Below are positions 53,321 through 62,576 of a DNA stretch of 64,000 bases, one piece after another (position 1 is the stretch's first letter; every line of letters begins with the position of its first letter). A model generated the notes under the pieces. The model did not search any database. It was given only the letters and a program-made list of their open reading frames with translations, and was not told the DNA's origin. The translations under genes and the position numbers were made by a program. The stretch is from Alphaproteobacteria bacterium (GTDB lineage: Bacteria > Pseudomonadota > Alphaproteobacteria > RF32 > CAG-239). Where the stretch lies: positions 1 through 64,000 of the forward strand of contig JAFUTN010000024.1 of assembly GCA_017484225.1 (NCBI GenBank). Direction: 5' to 3'.

Positions 53321-53958
53321 CAGGCTTTTTTCTTCAAATTTATCTTACTTTCCTCGCCTTTAAGCAATCTGGCAATATTGGCATGATGACGAATAATCAC
53401 CAATAACGCAATCGCCGTATAAAAGAAGGCATACACCGGCGGACACAAAAAATAAGCAAAAACCGGAACCGCTGCCGCAGCCGTCAATGCGGAAAGTGAC
53501 GAATAGCGGAAAGTAAATGCCATAACAAGCCAAACAGCTAATGCTATCAATGCTAATTGCCATTGCGTAAACAAAATCATACCGAATGCCGAAGAAACAC
53601 CTTTACCACCCTTAAACTTAAGCCATATCGGGAAATTATGCCCCAAAACACCGCAAGTTCCGGCAAGTAAAGCTCCAAACTGATTTAAGGAAACATCAAA
53701 TCCGCAAACACTGATATTTTCATTCGGTAAAAACTTTGAGGCAATATATGCAGCCAATCCGGCTTTAAAGGCATCCAGCAAAACCGTGAGCAAAGCCAAA
53801 AATTTGTTACCGGTGCGCAAAACATTCGTGGCACCGATATTTCCCGAACCGATTTTGCGTATATCCCCATAACCCCATATATAACACAAAACCAAACCGA
53901 ACGGAACGGAACCGGCAAGATAACCGCCTGTTGCACACCATAGCAAAGATAAATTCAT
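53320..53958 (-). CDS. plsY: Acyl phosphate:glycerol-3-phosphate acyltransferase PlsY
   Basis: Inner-membrane enzyme that makes lysophosphatidic acid, the first step of phospholipid synthesis. The 212-residue protein is polytopic and shows the three PlsY motifs: GSVPFGLVLCYIWGYGDIRK leading to GSGNIGATNVLRTGNK, GHNFPIWLKFKGGKGVSSAF, and the C-terminal RHHANIARLLKGEE. The ATG at 53958 is chosen because GGAGG lies 5 nt upstream. It is the first gene of the plsY-dprA-topA operon and is divergent from pyrH. Confidence 0.95.
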   Translation of the reverse strand: MNLSLLWCATGGYLAGSVPFGLVLCYIWGYGDIRKIGSGNIGATNVLRTGNKFLALLTVLLDAFKAGLAAYIASKFLPNENISVCGFDVSLNQFGALLAGTCGVLGHNFPIWLKFKGGKGVSSAFGMILFTQWQLALIALAVWLVMAFTFRYSSLSALTAAAAVPVFAYFLCPPVYAFFYTAIALLVIIRHHANIARLLKGEESKINLKKKA

Positions 53959-54121
53959 AACAACCTCCGACATATAATTTTGTTTATTAATAAATGAAAT
54001 TGAAAAAATATGCAAGTATTTTAAAAAAATCAAAAAAAATGCTGAAAACCTTTATTTTAATGATGACAAAGAAGATAAAATAAGTAATATAAACTATATT
54101 TTGCAAAATATGGGTAAAAAA

Positions 54122-54832
54122 ATGAAACCTGAATATACAAGAATAATGCTAAAATTATCCGGCGAAGGTTTATCCGGAGAAAAAGGATTCGGTATAGATT
54201 CCGAAACCGTTTCCGAATTAGCAAAAGAGATATCCGACATCAGAAAAAAAGGCGTGCAAATTGCCTTGGTTGTCGGTGGCGGAAACTTTTTTCGCGGTGC
54301 CAAAAACGCTTGTGATAAAATGGACCGCAGTATTGCCGATAACATAGGGATGATGGCAACCGTTATAAATGCTCTTGCCCTGAAATCAGCTCTTGAAGCC
54401 GAACAGACACCTTGTAAAATTTTTTCGGGTATCAGTATTCCGTCTGTTTGCAACGATTTTAATTTTGAAGGAGCCTTGCAATCTTTAGAAGCGGGAAATA
54501 TTACAATATTTGCCGGCGGAACCGGAAATTCTTATTTTACGACAGATACCGGAGCAGCATTGCGTGCGGCCCAAATGCACTGCCAAATAATGATGAAAGC
54601 CACGCAGGTTGACGGTGTTTATGATTCTGATCCGCGACAAAACCCGAATGCACAACGTTTTGATACCGTAACCTATAATGAAATTATGGAAAAACACTTG
54701 AACGTGATAGATATGACTGCGGCATCTTTGTTGCGTGATAACAATATTCCTACCATGATTTTTTTGCAAAAAGGAAAAAATTCTATATCGGATGCGATTT
54801 GCGGTAAAGCAAAGCGCACCATCATCAAGTAA
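54122..54832 (+). CDS. pyrH: UMP kinase
   Basis: UMP kinase phosphorylates UMP to UDP in pyrimidine nucleotide synthesis. The 236 residues from the ATG at 54122 match the normal length; MLKLSGEGLSGEKGFGID is the phosphate-binding start, with VVGGGNFFRGA and FAGGTGNSYFTTDTGAALRA as further landmarks. An alternative ATG at 54110 adds four residues; neither has a strong ribosome binding site. It heads the cell-envelope cluster and is followed 14 nt later by frr, which is the standard bacterial order. Confidence 0.96.
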   Translation: MKPEYTRIMLKLSGEGLSGEKGFGIDSETVSELAKEISDIRKKGVQIALVVGGGNFFRGAKNACDKMDRSIADNIGMMATVINALALKSALEAEQTPCKIFSGISIPSVCNDFNFEGALQSLEAGNITIFAGGTGNSYFTTDTGAALRAAQMHCQIMMKATQVDGVYDSDPRQNPNAQRFDTVTYNEIMEKHLNVIDMTAASLLRDNNIPTMIFLQKGKNSISDAICGKAKRTIIK

Positions 54833-54846
54833 ACGAGAGGTAAAAA

Positions 54847-55410
54847 ATGAGTGATTTTGATTCTATAAAAACATCTACCCTTACAAAAATGGAAAAAAGT
54901 TTGGAATCCTTAAAATCCGATTTCGGCGGATTGCGTGCCGGTCGTGCGCATGCCAGCTTGCTGGACGGAATTTTGGTTGATGCCTACGGAAGCATGACAC
55001 CGCTCAGCCAAGTCGGAACCGTAAGCGTGCCTGATGCCCGAACACTTTCTGTCAGCGTATGGGATAAAAGTTTGGCAAAAAATGTTGAAAAGGCTTTGCG
55101 CGAAAGTGATTTAGGCTTAAATCCGGCATCAGACGGACAGTTGATTCGTATTCCGATTCCGCCGCTCAGCGAAGAACGCCGCAAAGAGTTGGTTAAAATT
55201 GCCGGCAAATACACGGAACAATGCAAAATAGCAATTCGCAACATTCGTCGTGACGCCATGGATGAAATCAAAAAAATGAAAAAAGATTCCGAAATTTCCG
55301 AAGATGAGGAGAAAAAATACAACAACGAAATTCAAAAATGGACAGATGATGCCATCAAAAAGGTTGATGAACAATTATCCTCAAAAGAAAAGGATATTAT
55401 GCAGGTTTAA
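54847..55410 (+). CDS. frr: Ribosome recycling factor
   Basis: RRF splits post-termination ribosomes together with EF-G. The 187-residue length and sequence (SLKSDFGGLRAGRAHASLLD, GLNPASDGQLIRIPIPPLSE, ERRKELVKIAGKYTEQCKIA) are typical of the family. A GAGAGG site precedes the ATG. It lies between pyrH and uppS, as in many proteobacteria. Confidence 0.97.
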   Translation: MSDFDSIKTSTLTKMEKSLESLKSDFGGLRAGRAHASLLDGILVDAYGSMTPLSQVGTVSVPDARTLSVSVWDKSLAKNVEKALRESDLGLNPASDGQLIRIPIPPLSEERRKELVKIAGKYTEQCKIAIRNIRRDAMDEIKKMKKDSEISEDEEKKYNNEIQKWTDDAIKKVDEQLSSKEKDIMQV

Positions 55411-55421
55411 GGACTTTTAAC

Positions 55422-56123
55422 GTGGAAAACACTATTCAACACATAGCTTTCATTATGGACGGCAACAGAAGATGGGCAAAGAAAAATGCCTTGCCGACAA
55501 TAGCCGGACACAAAAAAGGTGCAGAAACTCTGATAAATATCGTAAAAGCAGCCAAAAATGAGGGTATACGTTATGTTACGGTGTATGCGTTTTCAACCGA
55601 AAACTGGAATCGCAGCCAATCAGAAGTGGACGGACTCATGAATTTGTTGCGCAACTATCTTGACAACGGGTTCAAGGAGCTGGAAAAAAATAACGCCCGC
55701 ATCATTTTTATCGGTGAAAGAGATATGTTGGCTGAAGACATTGTTGCAAAAATGCAAATAATGGAGCAACGCACTGCCGAAAACAATGACATTACTTTAT
55801 GTGTTGCTCTGAGTTACGGCAGCCGCCAAGAAATTGTTGCCGCTGCCCGAAAACTTGCCGCGTTAGCACAAAACGGTGGGTTAAATGTCAAAGATATTGA
55901 TGTTGAAATGTTTTCTGATATGCTATACACAAAAGATATTCCTGATCCTGATTTATTAATCAGAACCAGCGGAGAAATGAGGATAAGTAACTATCTGTTA
56001 TGGCAACTGTCATACAGCGAGTTTTATTTTACAGACACTTTATGGCCTGATTTTTCGGAAGAGGAATTAAAAATGATTATAGAAGAATATAAAAAGAGGG
56101 AGAGAAGATATGGTAAGTCGTAA
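55422..56123 (+). CDS. uppS: Undecaprenyl diphosphate synthase
   Basis: Cytoplasmic cis-prenyltransferase that makes the C55 carrier lipid for peptidoglycan and other wall polymers. Motifs are present in order: IAFIMDGNRRWAKK at the substrate-binding Asp, YVTVYAFSTENWNRS, and DPDLLIRTSGEMRISNYLLW. The 233-residue length is normal. The start is a GTG at 55422 after AAGGAC. Its 3' end overlaps the start of cdsA by 14 nt. Confidence 0.96.
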   Translation: MENTIQHIAFIMDGNRRWAKKNALPTIAGHKKGAETLINIVKAAKNEGIRYVTVYAFSTENWNRSQSEVDGLMNLLRNYLDNGFKELEKNNARIIFIGERDMLAEDIVAKMQIMEQRTAENNDITLCVALSYGSRQEIVAAARKLAALAQNGGLNVKDIDVEMFSDMLYTKDIPDPDLLIRTSGEMRISNYLLWQLSYSEFYFTDTLWPDFSEEELKMIIEEYKKRERRYGKS

Positions 56124-57015
56124 ATTTGGAGCAATAGCCAAAAGAGTTTTGGCCGCCATTGTTATGATTCCGATTGCGATAGATGTATTGTATATCGGAA
56201 GTCCGTATGTTGAGGTTTTGGCCATTGTTGTCGGCGGTCTTCTTGCTTGGGAATGGGCCAATATGGTTCCCAACCAAAATCCGTCAACTTATGTAACCGC
56301 TTACATAATGAGCTTGGCTGTTGCCATTTGGGGATACAATTTTGCCGTGGTTATACCCATGATTTGCATCACCACTTTGTTTACATGGATGATTGCCCTC
56401 AAAGAAAAGCGTCGCAAACTGATTACTCTCGGTGTTCCGTATATTTCCGTCGGAATTGCTTCGTTAATCTGGCTGTATCGCTCTTTTGATCCGAGTGAAG
56501 GAAATTCAGATCCGCAATACAATTACAGCTTTGTAATGACCATGTGGTTTTTCCTGATGGTGTGGAGTATGGATATCGGCGGACTTGTTGTCGGTTGCAA
56601 TTTACGCGGCCCGAAATTGGCTCCTAAAATCAGCCCTAACAAAACATGGTCCGGTTTGTTCGGCGGAATTTTGCTCTCGGTTTCCGCCAGCATAATCTAT
56701 ATGTATTTTTGCACTGAAGTAATGGATATTCCGTTTTATGATTTTGAAAACTTCCGCCACATATCATTCACATACCGCCCTTTGCAACTGCGTTTTATCT
56801 GGGATATTGATAATCAGGTATTTTATGCGCTTCTCGCCGTGTGTGTAGCTGTTTTGGCTCAGATTGGTGACTTGATTGAATCGGCAATCAAACGTAAAGT
56901 CGGCGTGAAAGATTCCAGTAAGCTCATTCCGGGACACGGCGGAGTATTTGACCGTGTTGACGGACTGATTTTTGCCGCACCGTTTGTATATTTATTTTTC
57001 ATGAATTTGCGATAG
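56110..57015 (+). CDS. cdsA: Phosphatidate cytidylyltransferase
   Basis: Inner-membrane enzyme making CDP-diacylglycerol from phosphatidate and CTP. The 301-residue polytopic protein carries the CDP-diglyceride synthetase signature near the C terminus (ESAIKRKVGVKDSSKLIPGH, followed by GGVFDRVDGL), together with SPNKTWSGLFGGIL. The start overlaps uppS. The gene dxr, which often follows cdsA in this cluster, is not here; rseP comes next after 9 nt. Confidence 0.95.
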   Translation: MVSRKFGAIAKRVLAAIVMIPIAIDVLYIGSPYVEVLAIVVGGLLAWEWANMVPNQNPSTYVTAYIMSLAVAIWGYNFAVVIPMICITTLFTWMIALKEKRRKLITLGVPYISVGIASLIWLYRSFDPSEGNSDPQYNYSFVMTMWFFLMVWSMDIGGLVVGCNLRGPKLAPKISPNKTWSGLFGGILLSVSASIIYMYFCTEVMDIPFYDFENFRHISFTYRPLQLRFIWDIDNQVFYALLAVCVAVLAQIGDLIESAIKRKVGVKDSSKLIPGHGGVFDRVDGLIFAAPFVYLFFMNLR

Positions 57016-57024
57016 GATAAGTAG

Positions 57025-58443
57025 ATGGATACGATATTAAACATTTTATACTACATAATTCCGTTCATTGTATTGCTCGGAATTTTGGTGTTTGTTCACG
57101 AGTTCGGACACTTTATTATTGCTCGTCTGGTCGGGGTAAAAGTGTCAACATTTTCCATTGGTTTCGGAAAGCAATTATGCAGTCACACGGATAAACACGG
57201 AACAAATTGGAAAATCGGAGCAATTCCTCTCGGAGGGTACTGCCAATTTTTGGGAGATGCCGATGCCGCATCTTCTTCATCGGAAGATGAGGTTTTGGAA
57301 TCATTATCCGAAGAAGATAGAAAACACGCCTTCCAAACACAAAGTTCGTGGAAAAAACTGGCTATTGTATTGGCCGGACCTGCATTCAATTATTTGTTTG
57401 CCATTATAGTATTTTCGGCTCTTTTTTACAGTTACGGAAAAATTGTTTATCCTCCGGTTGTCGGTGCTGTTTTGGAGAATGGTGCTGCCGCAAAGGCCGG
57501 AATTTTAGCCGGTGACAAAATTGTAAAAATCAACGGAAATGATACCATAGATTTTCAAGACATCAGCAATGAAGTAAACTTAGCCGAAAACGACACAGTT
57601 TTGGTAGAGGTTGAGCGTAATGTCACCATGTCGGTTCAGGCAGAAAATATTCAAGTTGACGGTAAAAATTCGCCTTTCAAAATGATTGGTGTCGGTTCTT
57701 GTTCAATCAACGCCTGCAATGGTGTTGCAAAACTTCCTAACTTGGTGCAAATAACCCGTGTTATTGAAGGAAGTCCTGCCGACAGAGCCGGATTTTTGGC
57801 CGGAGATATTTTACTCTCCGTTAACGGTATAGAAATCAATGATTTTGAAATTTTGCGCTCTTATGTGGCCGAACATCAGGACGAAACCTTTGAATTAAAT
57901 ATTCGTCGCCCGCTGACTTTTAATATTTCCTTGGAAAATACTGAATTTGATGCCGGAAACGGAGTGAAACAAAAGCGCAAAATGCTGGGGATTCAGTCCA
58001 CAACCGACATAAACTTTACAAACATAAACACCGGTTTTTGGGAATCCGTAAAGCAAGGAACAAGCGAAGCTTATGATTTAACAGTCGTAACCTTGCGCGC
58101 TGTCGGACAAATGATAACCGGTAAACGCGGAGGGGATGAAGTCGGAGGCATTATTCGTATTGCCGAAATGTCGGGAGATGTCAGCAAGACAGGCGGATTA
58201 ATTGCTTTCATTTATTTCATGGCTATTCTGTCCGTAAATTTGGGACTGATCAACTTGTTGCCGATTCCGCTTTTGGACGGCGGCCATGTTGTTATCTTTT
58301 TAACCGAAATGATTATTCGTAGAGAACTTAAACCAAAAGTTAAAGACTACATTTTCAAATTCGGATTGCTGATTATCTGCGCCATTATGCTACTGGCAAC
58401 ATGGAATGATATCAGACATTTAATTACTCGTATTTTTGATTAA
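57025..58443 (+). CDS. rseP: RseP-type site-2 membrane metalloprotease
   Basis: Intramembrane zinc protease of the M50 family, which cuts anti-sigma factors or leftover signal peptides in the inner membrane. The zinc site HEFGH is at residues 25-29 and the third ligand lies in NLLPIPLLDGGHV near residue 410. Two PDZ domains lie between (VVGAVLENGAAAKAGILAGD and VIEGSPADRAGFLAGDILLS). The 472-residue length is slightly above average, with an acidic Ser-rich insert (ASSSSEDEVLESLSEED) near residue 90. It is placed directly upstream of bamA, as usual. Confidence 0.96.
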   Translation: MDTILNILYYIIPFIVLLGILVFVHEFGHFIIARLVGVKVSTFSIGFGKQLCSHTDKHGTNWKIGAIPLGGYCQFLGDADAASSSSEDEVLESLSEEDRKHAFQTQSSWKKLAIVLAGPAFNYLFAIIVFSALFYSYGKIVYPPVVGAVLENGAAAKAGILAGDKIVKINGNDTIDFQDISNEVNLAENDTVLVEVERNVTMSVQAENIQVDGKNSPFKMIGVGSCSINACNGVAKLPNLVQITRVIEGSPADRAGFLAGDILLSVNGIEINDFEILRSYVAEHQDETFELNIRRPLTFNISLENTEFDAGNGVKQKRKMLGIQSTTDINFTNINTGFWESVKQGTSEAYDLTVVTLRAVGQMITGKRGGDEVGGIIRIAEMSGDVSKTGGLIAFIYFMAILSVNLGLINLLPIPLLDGGHVVIFLTEMIIRRELKPKVKDYIFKFGLLIICAIMLLATWNDIRHLITRIFD

Positions 58444-58460
58444 TTGAGGGAAACAATAAA

Positions 58461-60722
58461 ATGAATAAGTTATTTGCAAGCTCATTAATGGCAACCGGCT
58501 TTTTAGCCTTTGCCGCTAATGCCGAAAATTATTACATCAAAAACATTGATGTAGAAGGATTACAGCGCGTGGAAAAAGAAACCGTGTTGTCTTATTTGAA
58601 TTTAACCAGAAATCAAACTATATCGCAAGATGTTCTTGATGACTCGTTCAAAAGACTGTATAACACCGGATTATTCAGCGACATAAGCTTTGATACTACC
58701 GCTAAGAACACATTAAAGATTAATGTGAAAGAAAATCCGATTATCGGGAAAAGAGCTTTTGACGGCAATGATAAAATCGCCGACAAAATTTTGGAAGGTG
58801 AAGTTCAACTCGGACCGCGTTCCGTTTATGATAAAGCAAAAGTTCAACAAGATGTTCAACGCATATTAGATGTTTATCGCCGCACCGGAAGATATTCGGT
58901 TACGGTTGAGCCGAAAATCATTGAGCGTGAAGAAAACCGCGTTGACTTGATTTATGAAATCAACGAAGGAGCCGCCGCAAAAATTGATAAAATTAACTTT
59001 TTAGGCAATACTCACTACAGTGCATCTGATTTGCAGGATGAGATAATGAGCAAAGAAAGCCGTTGGTATCGTTTCTTTTCTTCCGCCGAAGATTATGATT
59101 CCGAAAAAATGAACTACGATAAAGAATTGTTGCGTCGTTTTTACACAAACCGCGGTTATGCTGATTTCAAAGTTGAATCCGCAGTTGCCGAATTGAGTGA
59201 GGATAACAAATCCTTTATTTTGACTTTTTCCATTTATGAAGGTCCTCGTTACAAAATCAACAACATTTCCATTGTTTCTGACATAAAAGATATTGATACG
59301 GATTCGCTGTATTCCGAATTAGAAATTGAAAACGGAGATTGGTTCAACGCTTCCCTCATTGAAAAATCCGTTTCTCAAATGACCGAGGCTTTGGGGCGCA
59401 AGGGGTTTGCTTTTACTGATGCCGAACCTGAATATATCAGAAACGAAGAAAACAACACCATTGATATAGTATTCCACATCAACGAAAGCGAAAGAATTTT
59501 CGTTGACCGCATTAACATCAGCGGTAATGACCGCACTTTGGACAAAGTTATTCGCCGCGAATTCAGGGTAGATGAAGGAGATGCGCTGAACGTTGCCGCT
59601 TTGCGCGATTCGCGTCGTAATGTAGAAAACTTAAATTATTTCAGCAAAGTGGACATTCAAACAACTCCTACCGGTCCTAATAAAGCCGATATAGATGTAA
59701 ATGTTGAAGAAAAATCCACCGGATACTTTAATGTCGGTGTCGGTTATTCAACAACAAACGGAGCCTTAGTCCGTTTCGGCGTTACCGAAAACAACTTCCG
59801 CGGAAGAGGTGAAGAACTCGGATTTAATGTCGGTATTTCGCAAAGAACTAAAGATTATGATATCAGCTTTACCGAGCCGTATTTCTTAAATCGCCGTTTG
59901 AGTGCCGGTGCCGATTTGTTTATGCAAGATCAAGATTATGAAGACGAAGCATCTTATGATACCAGAACAGTCGGCGGACGTATTCGCTTCGGTTGGAACT
60001 ATACCGACAATTTGTATCACTTCACAAGATACACATTAAGCACAACCGATATTAAAAACGTAAAAGATTACGCTTCCGAATACGTTAAAGCCGAAAAAGG
60101 AAAATCAACAACTTCGGCTGTCGGACAAACTCTTGTTTATGACAAACGCGATAATGCCATAAACACCAAAGAAGGTTACTATTTATCCTTTGGTAACGAT
60201 ATCGCCGGATTGGGTGGTGATGAAAAGTATAACCGCTTTGATGCAAAGGCTTATAAATTCTACACCGTTGCCGACTATTACACATTCAAATTCTTTGCAA
60301 CCGGCGGATATATTGCCGGCTATGACCACAAAAAAGTCAGAATGTCCGACCGTTATTATTTAGGCGGAAACACAATGCGCGGATTTGAATTTGCCGGTAT
60401 CGGCGCCCGAGACAAGCGCACAAAAGATGCATTGGGCGGTAACTGGATGATGTATTCCGGCGTAGAAATGACCTTCCCTATCGGACTTGATGAGCTGGGA
60501 ATCAAAGGAAAGACTTTCTACGATATGGGTGCTTTAGGCAAACCGGATCACTTTAATTCAGAAAAAATTTACTACTCTTCAAAAATAAGAAGTTCTGTCG
60601 GTTTCGGATTTGACTGGATGTCACCGATGGGTAAAATTGATATTGATTTCGGTTTCCCTATCAGCAAAGAGCCGTATGACGAAAAAGAAGTATTCCGTTT
60701 GAACTTCGGCACCAGTCTGTAA
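58461..60722 (+). CDS. bamA: Outer membrane protein assembly factor BamA
   Basis: Essential Omp85 protein that inserts beta-barrel proteins in the outer membrane. The 753-residue protein has a signal peptide (ASSLMATGFLAFAANA), five POTRA domains over residues of about 22-410 (starting YYIKNIDVEGLQRVEKETVL), and a C-terminal 16-strand barrel (GYFNVGVGYSTTNGALVRFG, YYLGGNTMRGFEFAGIGARD with the conserved loop-6 RGF) that ends in FRLNFGTSL. It is preceded by rseP and followed 9 nt later by lpxD; skp, common between them elsewhere, is absent. Confidence 0.97.
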   Translation: MNKLFASSLMATGFLAFAANAENYYIKNIDVEGLQRVEKETVLSYLNLTRNQTISQDVLDDSFKRLYNTGLFSDISFDTTAKNTLKINVKENPIIGKRAFDGNDKIADKILEGEVQLGPRSVYDKAKVQQDVQRILDVYRRTGRYSVTVEPKIIEREENRVDLIYEINEGAAAKIDKINFLGNTHYSASDLQDEIMSKESRWYRFFSSAEDYDSEKMNYDKELLRRFYTNRGYADFKVESAVAELSEDNKSFILTFSIYEGPRYKINNISIVSDIKDIDTDSLYSELEIENGDWFNASLIEKSVSQMTEALGRKGFAFTDAEPEYIRNEENNTIDIVFHINESERIFVDRINISGNDRTLDKVIRREFRVDEGDALNVAALRDSRRNVENLNYFSKVDIQTTPTGPNKADIDVNVEEKSTGYFNVGVGYSTTNGALVRFGVTENNFRGRGEELGFNVGISQRTKDYDISFTEPYFLNRRLSAGADLFMQDQDYEDEASYDTRTVGGRIRFGWNYTDNLYHFTRYTLSTTDIKNVKDYASEYVKAEKGKSTTSAVGQTLVYDKRDNAINTKEGYYLSFGNDIAGLGGDEKYNRFDAKAYKFYTVADYYTFKFFATGGYIAGYDHKKVRMSDRYYLGGNTMRGFEFAGIGARDKRTKDALGGNWMMYSGVEMTFPIGLDELGIKGKTFYDMGALGKPDHFNSEKIYYSSKIRSSVGFGFDWMSPMGKIDIDFGFPISKEPYDEKEVFRLNFGTSL

Positions 60723-60731
60723 GGAGGCCGC

Positions 60732-61748
60732 ATGGTAGATAAAAATTTTTACAACGCAAAAACAGGCGTAACTTTGGCTCAAGCAGCCGAAGTTATGTCT
60801 GCAACTTTGCAAAACCCTGACTGCGGTGCGGAAAAAATTGCCGACATTGCAACCATGAAATCGGCAACACCTTCGGATATTTGCTTTTTTTATGACAGAA
60901 AAGAAAAAAATGCGGCATCGGAAATTAAGGCAAAAGCCTGTGTTACCACGGCAGATTTGCAAGAATTTGTAGCGGCCGGAGTGGCGATAATTGTCAGTGA
61001 CAATCCGAAATTGGCTTTCATTAAACTCAATGAGTTCATGTATGCCGAAAAGAGACCGACACCCCAAATTGATGCCGGTGCAAAAATTTCTCCGAGCGCA
61101 AAAATCGGTAAAAACTGTTTTATCGGAGCTTTTGCCGTTATCGGAGATAACGTTGAAATCGGCGACAGTTGCATAATAGAACCCAATGTTGTTATAGCCC
61201 ACGACTGCAAAATCGGCGAAAACACCAGAATTGGTGCCGGAGCCTCCATTGCTTATGCTGTTATCGGTAAAAACTGTTACATATATACCGGTGCCAGAAT
61301 CGGGCAAGACGGCTTTGGTTTTCAACTCATTAACGGGCAGCATCACCGAATTCCGCAACTCGGACGCGTAATTATCGGCGACGACGTTGAAATCGGTGCT
61401 AACGCTTGTATTGACCGCGGTGCGCTTGATGATACGGTTATCGGTTCCGGCTCTCGCTTAGATAACTTAACACAAATTGCTCACAACGACAAACTCGGAC
61501 ATGGCTGTGTTATTGTTGCCCAAGTCGGTATTGCCGGCAGTTGTGTTCTCGGTGACTATGTAGTTTGCGGAGGACAGGTAGGTATTGCCGACCACCTTAA
61601 TATCGGCAGCGGCGTTCAAATTGCTGCTCAGTCAGGTGTTATGCGCGATATAGAAGCAGGTCAGGTTATGATGGGAAGTCCGTGCGTTCCGTTCAAGGAT
61701 TTTATGCGTCAGGTTGCTTTCTTACAAAAAAATTCAACAAAGAAATAG
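60732..61748 (+). CDS. lpxD: UDP-3-O-acylglucosamine N-acyltransferase
   Basis: LpxD adds the N-linked hydroxyacyl chain in lipid A synthesis. The 338-residue protein has the N-terminal uridine-binding domain, the left-handed beta-helix of hexapeptide repeats ([20 protein letters not shown]), and the conserved His-containing segments [20 protein letters not shown] and [17 protein letters not shown]. An AAGGAGG site precedes the ATG. It is followed 6 nt later by fabZ, which is the standard order. It indicates that the organism makes lipopolysaccharide. Confidence 0.96.
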   Translation: MVDKNFYNAKTGVTLAQAAEVMSATLQNPDCGAEKIADIATMKSATPSDICFFYDRKEKNAASEIKAKACVTTADLQEFVAAGVAIIVSDNPKLAFIKLNEFMYAEKRPTPQIDAGAKISPSAKIGKNCFIGAFAVIGDNVEIGDSCIIEPNVVIAHDCKIGENTRIGAGASIAYAVIGKNCYIYTGARIGQDGFGFQLINGQHHRIPQLGRVIIGDDVEIGANACIDRGALDDTVIGSGSRLDNLTQIAHNDKLGHGCVIVAQVGIAGSCVLGDYVVCGGQVGIADHLNIGSGVQIAAQSGVMRDIEAGQVMMGSPCVPFKDFMRQVAFLQKNSTKK

Positions 61749-61754
61749 GAAAAT

Positions 61755-62210
61755 ATGATGTCAGAAAATAAGATATATAATATTGATGAAATAATGAAAA
61801 TGTTACCGCACCGGTATCCGTTTTTGCTGGTTGACAGATTGGAAGTGGAAGAGGCCGGCATCAAGGGTATCGGCTTGAAAAATTTGACCATGAACGAGTT
61901 GTTTTTTCAAGGCCATTTTCCAAACAATCCGATTATGCCGGGAGTTTTACAAATTGAGGCAATGGCTCAAACAGCCGGTTGCGTTGTAATGAGTGCAGAT
62001 GAAAATTATGCCGAAAAAAAACGCAGTGTATTATTTATGTCTGTTGACGGTGTAAAATTCAGAAAACCGGTTCGCCCCGGCGACCAGCTGAAAATGCACG
62101 TGGAAAAAATTAAGGAACGCCGCAATATTTTTGTGTTCAAAGGAACAGGAATGGTTGACGGCCAAGTTGTTTCCGAGGCAGAATTAACGGCAATGATTAT
62201 TGATGAATAA
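61755..62210 (+). CDS. fabZ: (3R)-hydroxyacyl-ACP dehydratase FabZ
   Basis: Cytoplasmic hot-dog fold enzyme that dehydrates 3-hydroxyacyl-ACP in fatty acid synthesis. The 151-residue protein has MLPHRYPFLLVDRLEVEEA, the catalytic His in FFQGHFPNNPIMPGVLQIEA and the catalytic Glu in LQIEAMAQTAGC. It ends the cell-envelope cluster: lpxA and lpxB, which often follow, are replaced by a terminator and an LRR cassette. Confidence 0.96.
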   Translation: MMSENKIYNIDEIMKMLPHRYPFLLVDRLEVEEAGIKGIGLKNLTMNELFFQGHFPNNPIMPGVLQIEAMAQTAGCVVMSADENYAEKKRSVLFMSVDGVKFRKPVRPGDQLKMHVEKIKERRNIFVFKGTGMVDGQVVSEAELTAMIIDE

Positions 62211-62236
62211 AAAAACCGTTAAGTTACTTAAAAAAA

Positions 62237-62268
62237 AACCGCTTTAATTTTAAGGCGGTTTTATTTTT
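62237..62268 (+). terminator. Rho-independent terminator after fabZ
   Basis: AACCGC pairs with GCGGTT around an AT-rich loop and is followed by TTATTTTT. It closes the pyrH-fabZ cluster and isolates the LRR cassette downstream. Confidence 0.8.
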
Positions 62269-62283
62269 ATGCTTACTTCTTTC

Positions 62284-62312
62284 TTTACATCCGAATATTG
62301 TTTTGATAACAT
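62284..62312 (+). promoter_or_regulatory. Promoter of leader RNA B2 / LRR gene 4
   Basis: TTTACA (62284-62289), a 17-nt spacer and TAACAT (62307-62312). The -35 hexamer matches both type A leaders, and transcription would start at the first hairpin of the leader. Confidence 0.6.
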
Positions 62313-62318
62313 ATTTTC

Positions 62319-62555
62319 AAGGCAAAATTTTGCCCAGAACCTGTAAAAGAGAGGTTCGGAGCTGTCGAAAGCTCATATCACAAGATACCGAAAGGTATCC
62401 TTTTCAGGATGCTTTTTTGGTATTAACTCTTCCCCACTATGGTGGGGAGCCCAATGTATATGTTCAAGTTTTATAAACTAAAAACATTGGGAGTCATTGC
62501 TTGTGGTATGATTTTCGAACTCCCCGCCGCCTCTTGTAAAGGCGGTTATTTTTTT
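62319..62555 (+). ncRNA. Structured leader RNA type B, copy 2, upstream of LRR gene 4
   Basis: This is the second copy of the leader at 46850-47083. It has the GGCAAAATTTTGCC hairpin, AACCT/AGGTT, GAGCT/AGCTC, GATACC/GGTATC and TCCCCAC/GTGGGGA hairpins, a CCAATGT/ACATTGG stem (62451-62457 with 62484-62490; ATTATG/CATAAT in B1), and GGGGAG/CTCCCC (62444-62449 with 62520-62525). The crossing helix is TCATATCACAAG with CTTGTGGTATGA (62373-62384 with 62500-62511, one G-U pair), where B1 pairs TATCCAGAG with CTCTGGATA. Shared unpaired motifs include CAGGRTGCTTTTTTGG, TATGTTCAAG and GTCATT. Confidence 0.8.
62527..62555 (+). terminator. Terminator-like hairpin at the end of leader B2
   Basis: CCGCC (62527-62531) pairs with GGCGG (62541-62545), followed by TTATTTTTTT. 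The LRR gene starts 22 nt later, with AGGAAGGA between, so there is no space for a separate promoter. Confidence 0.75.
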
Positions 62556-62576
62556 AATTAAGGAAGGAAAAAAGTG

